DNA of 23,201 nucleotides from CAZNEZ01 sp964572475 (GTDB taxonomy: Bacteria; Bacillota; Clostridia; Lachnospirales; Lachnospiraceae): assembly GCA_964572475.1 (NCBI GenBank), contig CAZNEZ010000041.1, forward strand, positions 1-23,201. Direction: 5' to 3'. The notes beneath the pieces were generated by a model. The model saw only the letters and a program-made list of their open reading frames with translations. It ran no database searches and was not told the origin of the DNA. The stretch's first letter is position 1. Each line of letters starts with the position of its first letter. Made by a program: the position numbers and the translations under genes. This document shows, piece by piece, positions 15,504 through 22,891 of this stretch.

Positions 15504-17238
15504 AAATATATTTGATTCCTGTTATGTCTGGTGATATTGCCATAGAAAAGTTTGTATGATATATTACAAAGCCTGGTTTTGCACCAGCTACTTTTTTGAC
15601 ATTTTTTTTCTGAACGTAATCAATTTCTACTTTATCCTGTTCATGAGCTTTGGAGTAGTGAGCAGCAAGTCTTCCTGCTTCTTCAAATGTTTTATCTGGA
15701 AGTTCGTCATTTCCACATTTTACAATTACATGTGAACCAGGGCAGCCTTTAGAATGAAACCACCAGTCATTGCCAGTAGCCACTTTAAAAGTTAATTCTT
15801 CATTCTGATAATTGTTCTTACCTACATATATATCATAGCCATCTGATGAAATATAGTGCATAGGAACACTTTTGAATCTGGATTTTTTGTCTGTCTGTTT
15901 TCTTTTTATATATCCAAATTGAACAAGTTCTTCACGGATTTCTTTTAAATCGTTCTCATCACGCGCAATATCCAGAGAAGTATTTATGGATTCGAGATGA
16001 TTAATTGTATCAGTAGTTTCTTTTATTATGTCACTAAGTGCTTCATAAGTTCGCTTTAATTTACCATATTTGTCAAAATACTTCTTAGCATTATCCATAG
16101 GACTTATAGTATTATCGAGTGGAATAGTTATCTCTTTATTATTATCATAGTAATTCTCAGCAACAAGCTTTTCGGCACCCTGTTCTAAATTATATCCAAA
16201 TGCAGTAATAAGCTCACCATAAACTTTATATTTATCACGTTTCTCTGTATCAAGAAGTTGTTTCTTTTGCAAATCATATTTCTTGTAATCTTTTTCAAGA
16301 GCAGTTTGAACAATTCTTCTCAAATCCGAGGAGCGTTGACGTATTCTGGTTATAGCATTTTTTTCACCATAATATGTCTCTAACAGCATACTCATAGACT
16401 CAATATGCTTTGTCTCGCAGTCAGCAAAAATCTTTAATGGAAATGCTGAAAAATCTTTTGGTATGCCATTTTCATATATTATACAAGGATCATAGTCATT
16501 AGATTCAATTCTGTGCATAATATGCTCAAAAGAATTATAAATTTTTATTCTGTCTGTGGAACTTAACTCAGATGCAGTGATTTCAGAATTGATTCCTGCT
16601 TCATAACAAATCTCTTCGGCAAAAATAGGACTTATACCAGTAAGAGTGGTATAAATTGCAGTTGATACGGGTATTGGCTTACTGCATATCAAGTCATCAA
16701 ATTCAGTATTGCTAATGGTTAGAGGGTTCTTTTTATCTATTGTCTTAGGAATAAAATATTCACGACCTGGGAGTACCTCCCTAACAGAACTCATCTGAGC
16801 TGAAACATGCTTAATACTATCAATTATTTTGCCGTCTGTATGGGCAAAAATAATATTACTGTGTTTACCCATTAATTCTATTATAATAAGTTTTCTGCAC
16901 AAATCGCCCATTTCATCATAATGCTCAAGCTCAATGTTAATAATACGTTCAAGACCGGGCTGGGTTATACTCACGATTCGTCCACTGTTAATATGTTTCC
17001 TTAAAAGCATACAAAAATTGGGCGCCGTAAGGGGACTTACGCGACCTTCATCAGTAAGGTATATAAGCGGAAGAGAAGCTCCAGCGGAAATGAGAAGTTT
17101 ATATTGTGTTCTATAGTCTTTTATTGTTAAAAATAATTCGTCAGTCTCTGGCTGCGCAATCTTAGTGAGTCTTGCATCAGTAAGCTTTGTGCTTAGTTCA
17201 TGAACAATTGCAGATACTGCTATACCATCTAGTGCCAT
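15502..17238 (-). CDS. rqcH: Ribosome quality control factor RqcH (NFACT / FbpA family)
   Basis: A 578-aa NFACT protein. In Bacillus RqcH binds 50S subunits carrying stalled peptidyl-tRNA and directs addition of C-terminal alanine tails. NFACT-N spans about residues 1-180, beginning MALDGIAVSAIVHEL. Helix-hairpin-helix and coiled-coil parts follow (about 180-450). The NFACT-R/DUF814 domain has GNDWWFHSKGCPGSHVIVK near residue 487. The start is the ATG at 17238. A TTG at 17256 is in frame but contains the AAAGG ribosome binding site. At positions 97-98, where a DR pair is known to matter in Bacillus, this protein reads ER. Older annotation as fibronectin-binding protein is the same family. Confidence 0.93.
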   Translation of the reverse strand: MALDGIAVSAIVHELSTKLTDARLTKIAQPETDELFLTIKDYRTQYKLLISAGASLPLIYLTDEGRVSPLTAPNFCMLLRKHINSGRIVSITQPGLERIINIELEHYDEMGDLCRKLIIIELMGKHSNIIFAHTDGKIIDSIKHVSAQMSSVREVLPGREYFIPKTIDKKNPLTISNTEFDDLICSKPIPVSTAIYTTLTGISPIFAEEICYEAGINSEITASELSSTDRIKIYNSFEHIMHRIESNDYDPCIIYENGIPKDFSAFPLKIFADCETKHIESMSMLLETYYGEKNAITRIRQRSSDLRRIVQTALEKDYKKYDLQKKQLLDTEKRDKYKVYGELITAFGYNLEQGAEKLVAENYYDNNKEITIPLDNTISPMDNAKKYFDKYGKLKRTYEALSDIIKETTDTINHLESINTSLDIARDENDLKEIREELVQFGYIKRKQTDKKSRFKSVPMHYISSDGYDIYVGKNNYQNEELTFKVATGNDWWFHSKGCPGSHVIVKCGNDELPDKTFEEAGRLAAHYSKAHEQDKVEIDYVQKKNVKKVAGAKPGFVIYHTNFSMAISPDITGIKYI

Positions 17239-17278
17239 TTTATACCAACCTTTCAAGGTGCGTTTACGTTAAGAGTCG

Positions 17279-17322
17279 GACTTATGCTAATGACTATTTA
17301 AGGAAGTAGTTAGCATAAAGTC
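17279..17322. repeat. Inverted repeat framing the rqcH promoter
   Basis: GACTTATGCTAA (17279-17290) and TTAGCATAAAGTC (17310-17322) are complementary over 12 bp apart from one extra A in the second arm, and they are separated by 19 nt. One arm overlaps the proposed -35 box, the other the proposed start site. Confidence 0.6.
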
Positions 17323-17324
17323 AA
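17296..17324 (-). promoter_or_regulatory. Candidate promoter of rqcH
   Basis: Read on the minus strand, TTGACT (17324-17319) and TTAAAT (17301-17296) are 17 nt apart. The -35 match is good (5 of 6) and the -10 match moderate (4 of 6). Transcription would start near 17289, about 50 nt before the rqcH ATG. Confidence 0.45.
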
Positions 17325-17336
17325 ATATATTAAAGA

Positions 17337-17387
17337 ATAAAATCTGAAAATATAATATTACTATAAAATCTGAAAATATAATATTAC
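17337..17387. repeat. Perfect 26-bp tandem duplication
   Basis: Two adjacent copies, 17337-17362 and 17363-17387, are identical over 25 bases. Each begins ATAAAATCTG and contains a TATAAT hexamer (17351-17356 and 17377-17382). Neither hexamer has a recognisable -35 box at the right distance. Confidence 0.85.
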
Positions 17388-17424
17388 AATTTTATATTGA
17401 AGATACATATATGTCAAGCAGATG

Positions 17425-17463
17425 AAGTATATTAAGTAAATGTAAAGTATATCAAGCAAATAT
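17425..17463. repeat. Imperfect 20-bp-period direct repeats
   Basis: AAGTATATTAAGTAAATGT (17425-17443) and AAGTATATCAAGCAAATAT (17445-17463) match at 16 of 19 positions. A more degenerate third unit containing GTCAAGCAGATG lies just before, around 17405-17424. Confidence 0.65.
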
Positions 17464-17524
17464 TATACATTTGTTATTGAGTTTGTATTTTTGAGTATGC
17501 ACTGAAGCAGGAGGAACAGTATAA

Positions 17525-18328
17525 ATGAAAACATTATTGAAGGGTTTGTGGATTGGAGCAACTATGACGGTGCCTGGCGTTTCTGGAGGCACTATGGCGG
17601 TGGTTATTGGAATTTATGAAAAGTTAATTATGGCAATAAGTGATTTTAAAAATAATCCAAAAAAACATATGGGATTTTTATTGCGCTTTGTGGTAGGAGC
17701 ATTGACAGGATTTGTATTATTTGCCAGAGGAATTAATTATTTGTTGGAAAATGATTCTACTGGTGAGACTGTACGATTTTTGTTTTGTGGGATTGTAGCT
17801 GGTGGAGTACCATTTCTAGTGGAAAAATCAGAGGTAAAAAAACTTGGTATTAGTACTGCTATATTATTACTCGCAGGTTCAATGCTTGTTTTTTCAATAA
17901 CATTTATTCCAACGGGACTATTTTCCACAGGCACAGGGATAACAGGTATGATGATGCAGTTTGCAGGAGGAATCGTGGTTGCAATCGCACTTATTCTTCC
18001 AGGAATCAGCGTTAGTCATATGCTTTATATTCTTGGGCTGTACCAGTGGGTTCTAGAGTGTGTATATAAGTTGGATTTTATAGGACTTATTCCACTTGCA
18101 GCAGGAGTTATAATTGGCTGTATTGTGACTGCCAAAATACTCAACAATCTTCTAGACAGGTATACTACTGCAGTATATCTTGTAATTATTGGATTTGTTG
18201 CAGGCTCAGTTACCAGTCTGATACCGAAAAATATTGTGGGATTTCCAGTGTTAGGGATTCTAATGCTTATAGTGGGGGCGGTTGGAATGTATTTTTTTAC
18301 CATGAAGCAGGGTAAAATTAATAAATAG
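17525..18328 (+). CDS. DUF368 membrane protein, probable polyprenyl-phosphate transporter (PopT-like)
   Basis: A 267-aa polytopic membrane protein with about eight hydrophobic segments. The N-terminal PGVSGGTMAVVIGIYEKL and the central LILPGISVSHMLYILGLYQ are the two related half-motifs of the DUF368 family, which suggests an internal inverted repeat. Members named PopT are reported to recycle undecaprenyl phosphate across the cytoplasmic membrane for wall polymer synthesis. The function here is inferred from family membership. AGGAGGA (17509-17515) lies nine bases before the ATG. It is divergent from rqcH and followed closely by the yicC promoter, so it is probably transcribed alone. Confidence 0.85.
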   Translation: MKTLLKGLWIGATMTVPGVSGGTMAVVIGIYEKLIMAISDFKNNPKKHMGFLLRFVVGALTGFVLFARGINYLLENDSTGETVRFLFCGIVAGGVPFLVEKSEVKKLGISTAILLLAGSMLVFSITFIPTGLFSTGTGITGMMMQFAGGIVVAIALILPGISVSHMLYILGLYQWVLECVYKLDFIGLIPLAAGVIIGCIVTAKILNNLLDRYTTAVYLVIIGFVAGSVTSLIPKNIVGFPVLGILMLIVGAVGMYFFTMKQGKINK

Positions 18329-18343
18329 TAGGGGCGAAAATTC

Positions 18344-18372
18344 TTGACTGATAGTCTCAAATGAGTTATTAT
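18344..18372 (+). promoter_or_regulatory. Sigma-A promoter of yicC-gmk-rpoZ
   Basis: TTGACT (18344-18349) and TATTAT (18367-18372) are separated by 17 nt, a strong match. Transcription would start near 18379, giving a leader of about 57 nt. That leader contains TACGCA / TGCGTA (18386-18391 and 18400-18405), able to form a short hairpin. The promoter position shows that the longer in-frame reading of yicC from 18361 cannot be right. Confidence 0.75.
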
Positions 18373-18435
18373 TTAATAGTATGTGTACGCATAACAGTTT
18401 GCGTAGTTATAACACTTATAAGAAGGATGAATAAG

Positions 18436-19314
18436 ATGATTAAAAGTATGACAGGGTTTGGAAGATGTGAGGTTGTTGAAGGTACAAGAAAAATCTGTAT
18501 TGAGATGAAAACTGTTAATCACAGATATCTTGATATTAATATGAAGATTCCTAAGAAACTTAATTTCTTTGAAGCCAGTATTAGAACTAGACTTAAGAAT
18601 TATATTGATAGAGGTAAGGTTGATATATTTATAACATATGAAGACCTTTCTGAAAGTAATATTGTACTAAGATATAACGAGCAGCTAGCACATGAATATA
18701 TGCAGTATTTTGAGAGAATGAGTAAAGAGTTTGATATCGAGAATGATATAAAAGTTTCAGATTTATCAAGATGTCCTGAAGTACTGACTATGGAAGAACA
18801 AAATACCGATGAAGATGAACTTTTAAAGATTGTAGAGAAAGCCTTAGATGATGCAGGAAATATGCTTGTTGAAGCAAGAACAGCTGAAGGTGAGCATTTA
18901 AAGCATGATTTAATGTATAAACTTGACTATATGCTTATGCATATTGAATACATTTCTGAGAAGTCTCCAGAGCTTATAAAAGATTATCAGAATAAGCTTG
19001 AGGAAAAAGTAAAAGAATTACTTGATGGTACACAGATTGATGACTCTAGAATTGCTTCTGAAGTTATCATTTATGCAGATAAGATTTGTGTTGATGAAGA
19101 AGTAGTTAGATTGTTAAGCCACGTTAAAGCTATGAAAAAGGCTCTTACAGAGGGCGGAAGCATAGGAAGAAAATTAGATTTTATTGCTCAGGAAATGAAT
19201 AGAGAGGCTAATACAATTCTTTCAAAGGCTAATGACTTAGATATAAGCAACAGGGCTATTGAGCTAAAAACTGACATAGAAAAAGTCAGAGAACAGGTTC
19301 AGAATATAGAGTAA
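18436..19314 (+). CDS. yicC: YicC family endoribonuclease (YloC)
   Basis: A 292-aa protein beginning MIKSMTGFGR, the signature N-terminus of the YicC/YloC family. The C-terminal GRKLDFIAQEMNREANTI followed by LSKANDLDISNRAIELK is also nearly invariant. E. coli YicC has endoribonuclease activity and affects small-RNA stability; the Bacillus homologue is YloC. The start is ATG 18436, with AGAAGGA at 18421-18427 eight bases upstream. ATG 18427 is in frame but overlaps that site. It is followed by gmk after 12 bp. The remA gene that lies between yloC and gmk in Bacillus is absent. Confidence 0.92.
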   Translation: MIKSMTGFGRCEVVEGTRKICIEMKTVNHRYLDINMKIPKKLNFFEASIRTRLKNYIDRGKVDIFITYEDLSESNIVLRYNEQLAHEYMQYFERMSKEFDIENDIKVSDLSRCPEVLTMEEQNTDEDELLKIVEKALDDAGNMLVEARTAEGEHLKHDLMYKLDYMLMHIEYISEKSPELIKDYQNKLEEKVKELLDGTQIDDSRIASEVIIYADKICVDEEVVRLLSHVKAMKKALTEGGSIGRKLDFIAQEMNREANTILSKANDLDISNRAIELKTDIEKVREQVQNIE

Positions 19315-19326
19315 GGACTAAAAGAC

Positions 19327-19956
19327 ATGAACAAAGGAATACTTATTGTAGTTTCGGGATTCTCAGGTGCTGGCAAAGGCACTATTATGAAGAGACTTAT
19401 GAGTGATTATGATAATTACGCATTATCAATCTCTGCGACTACCAGACAACCTAGAATGGGTGAAGAAGATGGCAGAGAATATTTTTTTACAACTGTTGAA
19501 GAATTTGAGAAGATGATTGAACAGGATGCACTTATAGAATATGCACAATATGTAAAGAATTACTATGGAACACCTAAAAAGTATGTTGAAGAACAGCTTG
19601 CTGCTGGTAAAGATGTAATTCTTGAGATTGAACTTCAAGGTGCAATGAAGATTAAAAAGAAGTATCCAGATGCTTTGTTGTTATTTGTAACTCCTCCGAG
19701 TGCGGATATCTTAAAGAACAGACTTATTGGCAGAGGAACAGAAGATATGGCTACTATTGAAGCCAGACTTTCTAGAGCCAATGAAGAGTCAATGGATATG
19801 GAGAATTATGATTATCTCATCATCAATGATGATTTAGAGGTATGTGTTGCTGAATTACATAATATTATATGTTCAGAACATTATAGAGCCTCAAGAAATA
19901 TAAAAATGATCAATAAATTAAGAGAAGAGCTAAAGAGCTTTTCGAAAGGAGAATAA
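19327..19956 (+). CDS. gmk: Guanylate kinase
   Basis: A 209-aa enzyme that phosphorylates GMP to GDP with ATP. The P-loop GFSGAGKGT is at residues 11-19. The GMP-binding region includes SATTRQPRMGEEDGREYFF, and LIEYAQYVKNYYGTPK is the conserved motif after it. RLIGRGTED is the lid region. The length is normal. AAGGA overlaps the end of yicC. rpoZ starts one base after its stop codon, so the two are tightly coupled. Confidence 0.95.
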   Translation: MNKGILIVVSGFSGAGKGTIMKRLMSDYDNYALSISATTRQPRMGEEDGREYFFTTVEEFEKMIEQDALIEYAQYVKNYYGTPKKYVEEQLAAGKDVILEIELQGAMKIKKKYPDALLLFVTPPSADILKNRLIGRGTEDMATIEARLSRANEESMDMENYDYLIINDDLEVCVAELHNIICSEHYRASRNIKMINKLREELKSFSKGE

Positions 19957-19957
19957 T

Positions 19958-20206
19958 ATGTTACATCCATCTTACACAGATTTAATGGCAGTAGTAAATA
20001 GCGAGGTTGAACCAGGCGAGCAGCCAGTAGTTCAGAGCAGATATTCAATTGTTATAGCAACATCAAAGAGAGCCAGACAGATAATAGCAGGTGATGAACC
20101 ATTAGTTAAATGCGAAAGCAATAAACCTCTTTCAGCAGCTATTGAAGAATTATACAGTGGTAAAGTTAAAATAGTTGGTGATGACGAGGAAATAGAGCAG
20201 GCATAA
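19958..20206 (+). CDS. rpoZ: DNA-directed RNA polymerase omega subunit
   Basis: An 82-aa subunit that binds beta-prime and aids polymerase assembly. The segment RYSIVIATSKRARQIIAGDEP is the conserved core, and NKPLSAAIEELYSGKVKI completes the domain. AAAGGAG inside the end of gmk is the ribosome binding site. The gmk-rpoZ pair is the standard Firmicutes arrangement. A long hairpin follows the stop. Confidence 0.93.
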   Translation: MLHPSYTDLMAVVNSEVEPGEQPVVQSRYSIVIATSKRARQIIAGDEPLVKCESNKPLSAAIEELYSGKVKIVGDDEEIEQA

Positions 20207-20214
20207 TTATCCAT

Positions 20215-20255
20215 AAAATAGATTGTATGTATAGTACATACAATCTATTTTCTTC
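20215..20255 (+). terminator. Terminator after rpoZ
   Basis: Perfect 17-bp stem AAAATAGATTGTATGTA (20215-20231) and TACATACAATCTATTTT (20235-20251) with a TAG loop, continuing TCTT. It is AT-rich but long and has A- and T-runs at either side, so it could work on both strands. Confidence 0.8.
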
Positions 20256-20367
20256 CATATGATTAACTTAAAGTTTGTGGAATAAGTGTTTTTGATTTTT
20301 ATTTAATTAATGATGATGTGAATTTTGTATGTATATTATTTATTATAATAATTTTATTTTTTGTTTA

Positions 20368-20396
20368 TTGAACGATAGTATATTATGATGTACAAT
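20368..20396 (+). promoter_or_regulatory. Promoter of rimO-pgsA-pncC
   Basis: TTGAAC (20368-20373) and TACAAT (20391-20396) are 17 nt apart. An alternative pairing is TTGTTT (20361-20366) with TATGAT (20384-20389), also 17 nt. Either would start transcription near 20396-20403, about 50 nt before the rimO ATG. The rest of 20256-20448 is AT-rich and I see nothing else in it. Confidence 0.55.
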
Positions 20397-20448
20397 GGTA
20401 ATAAATTAATACATAGATTACAAATATATAATATAGAATTGGAGTTAT

Positions 20449-21771
20449 ATGAAGATATTTTTTATATCGCTAGGTTGCGATAAGAATCTTGTAGATGCAG
20501 AGGAGATGTTAGGACTGTTAGGTCAGTCTGGATATACATTTACAGATGATGAGACAGAAGCAGATATTATAGTAGTTAATACTTGTTGTTTTATAAATGA
20601 TGCAAAAGAAGAAAGTGTTAATACCATATTAGAGATGGCGGAATACAAGAAGCAAAACTGTAAGAGACTTATAGTAAGTGGATGTATGGCTGAGAGATAT
20701 AAAGAGGAGATACTAAAGGAGATTCCTGAAGTTGATGCTCTTGTTGGCACAAGTTCATATGATGAGATTGTAAGTGTTATAAAGAATACTAACGATGGTA
20801 ATAATATGATATTTGAAGATTTGGATAGATTACCAGCACTTACATCTACAAGAATGGTTACAACGGGTGGATTTTATGCTCATCTAAAGATTGCAGAAGG
20901 TTGCAATAAGAATTGCACATATTGTATTATTCCTAAAATCAGAGGAAGATATCGAAGTATTCCGATGGAGCAGCTTATTGCCCAAGCTAAGAATCTTGCA
21001 GATAAAGGCGTTAAAGAACTTATATTAGTTGCTCAGGAGACAACAGTTTATGGTGTGGATTTATATGGTGAAAAAAGTTTACCAAAGCTTCTTACCGAAC
21101 TTTGCAAGATAAATGGACTTAGATGGATTAGAATTATGTATTGTTATCCAGAAGAGATTACAGATGAGCTTATTGATGTTATTAAAAAAGAAGAAAAAAT
21201 CTGCAATTATCTCGATATGCCTATACAGCATGCAAGTGATAATGTACTTAAAAGAATGGGACGTAAAACGAATAGAAAACATCTGATAGAAACTATAGAT
21301 AAGATTAGAAAAGAGATACCTGATATTGTTATTAGAACAACACTAATATCAGGCTTTCCAGGCGAAACAGATGAAGACCATGAAATACTTGTTGATTTTG
21401 TAGACCAGATGGAATTTGACAGGCTTGGTGTATTTACTTATTCACCTGAGGAAGACACAAAGGCTGCAGAGATGCCAGAACAGATTGACGAAGAAGTTAA
21501 AGCAGACAGAAGAGATGAGATTATGGAACTTCAACAGGATATAGCATTTGAAAAGTCTGAGAATATGGTAGGAAAAGAGCTTCTTGTTATGATAGAGGGC
21601 AAGATTGCTGATGAGAATGCTTATATTGGAAGAACATATATGGATGCACCTTCAGTAGATGGTAATATATTTATTAATACTGATGAGGAGCTTATGTCTG
21701 GAGATTTTGCTAAAGTTGTTGTTACAGGAGCCAATGACTATGATTTGATTGGTGATCTTATAAAATATTAA
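20449..21771 (+). CDS. rimO: Ribosomal protein S12 methylthiotransferase RimO
   Basis: A 440-aa radical-SAM enzyme that adds a methylthio group to the conserved aspartate of ribosomal protein S12. The N-terminal UPF0004 domain begins MKIFFISLGCDKNLVDAEEM, with cluster-ligand cysteines at about 10, 46 and 79. The radical-SAM CxxxCxxC is at C152, C156 and C159 (EGCNKNCTYCIIPK). A C-terminal TRAM domain occupies about the last 65 residues. The SLGCDKNLVDxE start distinguishes RimO from the tRNA enzyme MiaB. GGAG precedes the ATG. Confidence 0.95.
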   Translation: MKIFFISLGCDKNLVDAEEMLGLLGQSGYTFTDDETEADIIVVNTCCFINDAKEESVNTILEMAEYKKQNCKRLIVSGCMAERYKEEILKEIPEVDALVGTSSYDEIVSVIKNTNDGNNMIFEDLDRLPALTSTRMVTTGGFYAHLKIAEGCNKNCTYCIIPKIRGRYRSIPMEQLIAQAKNLADKGVKELILVAQETTVYGVDLYGEKSLPKLLTELCKINGLRWIRIMYCYPEEITDELIDVIKKEEKICNYLDMPIQHASDNVLKRMGRKTNRKHLIETIDKIRKEIPDIVIRTTLISGFPGETDEDHEILVDFVDQMEFDRLGVFTYSPEEDTKAAEMPEQIDEEVKADRRDEIMELQQDIAFEKSENMVGKELLVMIEGKIADENAYIGRTYMDAPSVDGNIFINTDEELMSGDFAKVVVTGANDYDLIGDLIKY

Positions 21772-21838
21772 ACAGAGTTTGATACTTTCAGACCTGTCGT
21801 GTGTGAGCAGAATATGTTTACACAGAATGGAGGAAAAG

Positions 21839-22399
21839 ATGAATTTACCTAATAAACTAACAATATTCAGAGTATGTACTATTCCATTTTTTGTACTCTT
21901 TATGGAGATGGATATCTTTGGTGGAGCGGACAAATATATAGCAGTAGCTTTATTTATACTTGCAAGTATTACAGATTTCCTTGATGGACATATTGCAAGA
22001 AAATACAATTTAGTAACTAATTTTGGAAAATTTATGGATCCACTTGCAGATAAACTTCTCGTATGTGCAGCACTTATATGTTTAACAAATATAATTCCTG
22101 CATGGATTGTTATTATAATAATTAGTAGAGAGCTTATTATTAGCGGATTTAGAATAATTGCAGCCGATAATGGAATTGTTATAGCAGCAAGCTGGTGGGG
22201 TAAGATTAAGACTGTTACACAGATGATAATGATTATTGTACTTATATTTGACTTTGACAGTATTTTTATTGGTAGTTTAGATCTTGTTTTCATATTTGAG
22301 CAGGTACTTATATATGCATCTTTATTATTTACAGTTGCATCACTTGTTGATTATATGATTAAGAACAAATCAGTATTATCTGAGGAGAATCAAAAGTAA
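21839..22399 (+). CDS. pgsA: CDP-diacylglycerol-glycerol-3-phosphate 3-phosphatidyltransferase
   Basis: A 186-aa integral membrane enzyme that makes phosphatidylglycerol phosphate from CDP-diacylglycerol and glycerol 3-phosphate. The CDP-alcohol phosphotransferase motif is visible as DFLDGHIARKYN followed by GKFMDPLADK, with the expected DGxxAR and GxxxDxxxD residues. Several transmembrane helices surround it. The start is ATG 21839, with GGAGG at 21829-21833. An in-frame ATG at 21779 would add 20 unlike residues. Its stop overlaps the next ATG by one base. Confidence 0.94.
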   Translation: MNLPNKLTIFRVCTIPFFVLFMEMDIFGGADKYIAVALFILASITDFLDGHIARKYNLVTNFGKFMDPLADKLLVCAALICLTNIIPAWIVIIIISRELIISGFRIIAADNGIVIAASWWGKIKTVTQMIMIIVLIFDFDSIFIGSLDLVFIFEQVLIYASLLFTVASLVDYMIKNKSVLSEENQK

Positions 22400-22869
22400 T
22401 GAGAGACGCTGAAGATTTAGTATTGATATTAAAATCTAAAAGGCTGCACATCTCTACAGCGGAATCTTGCACAGGTGGAAAGATAGCATCGGCAATTGTT
22501 GATATGTCTGGAGCTTCTAGCGTATTTGACAGAGGATATATTACATATGCTAATGAAGCAAAAGAGGATATACTAAATGTACAACATAAGACATTAGAAG
22601 AATTTGGAGCGGTTAGTAAAGAAACTGCCATTGAGATGGCAAAGGGCTGTGCACTAGTGTCAAATGCAGATATAAGTATTGTTTCAACTGGAATAGCAGG
22701 ACCTGAGGGTGGAACGAAAGAAAAGCCAGTAGGACTTGTATATATTGCTTGCTATTATAGAGATGCAGTATATGTTGAAAAACATCTTTACCACGGTAAT
22801 AGGAATGATATAAGAAGGAAGGCAACGGCAAGTGCTGTCAAACTAGCACTTCAAACACTTAAGAGGTAA
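22399..22869 (+). CDS. pncC: CinA C-terminal domain protein, probable nicotinamide-nucleotide amidase
   Basis: A 156-aa protein that is only the C-terminal domain of CinA. This domain deamidates NMN to nicotinic acid mononucleotide in the pyridine nucleotide salvage cycle. AESCTGGKIASAI (from residue 21) and STGIAGPEGGTKEKPVGLVYIA are the family motifs. The N-terminal molybdopterin-binding-like domain of full CinA is absent. The reading frame is clean and starts in a TAATG overlap with pgsA, so this is a natural short form, not a truncation. The pgsA-cinA pair is conserved in Firmicutes, usually followed by recA, which is not seen here. Confidence 0.9.
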   Translation: MRDAEDLVLILKSKRLHISTAESCTGGKIASAIVDMSGASSVFDRGYITYANEAKEDILNVQHKTLEEFGAVSKETAIEMAKGCALVSNADISIVSTGIAGPEGGTKEKPVGLVYIACYYRDAVYVEKHLYHGNRNDIRRKATASAVKLALQTLKR

Positions 22870-22891
22870 GCGGTAAGCTAGGAGAATTGTT

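Larger units (their letters stand above)
17257..17524. other. Repeat-rich divergent intergenic region
   Basis: 268 bp with no gene, between divergent rqcH and the DUF368 gene. It holds a probable minus-strand promoter framed by an inverted repeat (17279-17322), a perfect 26-bp tandem duplication (17337-17387), a palindrome ACATATATGT (17405-17414) and imperfect 20-bp-period repeats (17425-17463). The A+T content is very high. I do not find a convincing sigma-A promoter for the plus-strand gene. Confidence 0.7.

Noticed and set aside
17351..17382. Two TATAAT boxes in the tandem repeat as twin promoters for the DUF368 gene
   Set aside because: No -35 hexamer lies 16-18 nt upstream of either, and such hexamers are expected by chance in sequence this AT-rich.
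17337..17463. Possible CRISPR array or origin-like iterons in the rqcH-DUF368 interval
   Set aside because: Copies are directly adjacent with no unique spacers, there are too few units, and no cas, dnaA or rep gene is near.
18025..18360. A 111-codon open frame on the minus strand
   Set aside because: It is the reverse reading of the DUF368 membrane protein gene, with no ribosome binding site and no recognisable domain.
18361..18435. Longer YicC with a hydrophobic N-terminus that looks like a membrane segment
   Set aside because: The extension overlaps the -10 box of a strong promoter and the family always starts at the MIKSMTGFGR-type sequence, which here has its own ribosome binding site.
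21652..22293. A 213-codon open frame on the minus strand with hydrophobic stretches
   Set aside because: It lies antisense across the end of rimO and most of pgsA, both clear genes, has no ribosome binding site, and its hydrophobicity mirrors the pgsA membrane helices.
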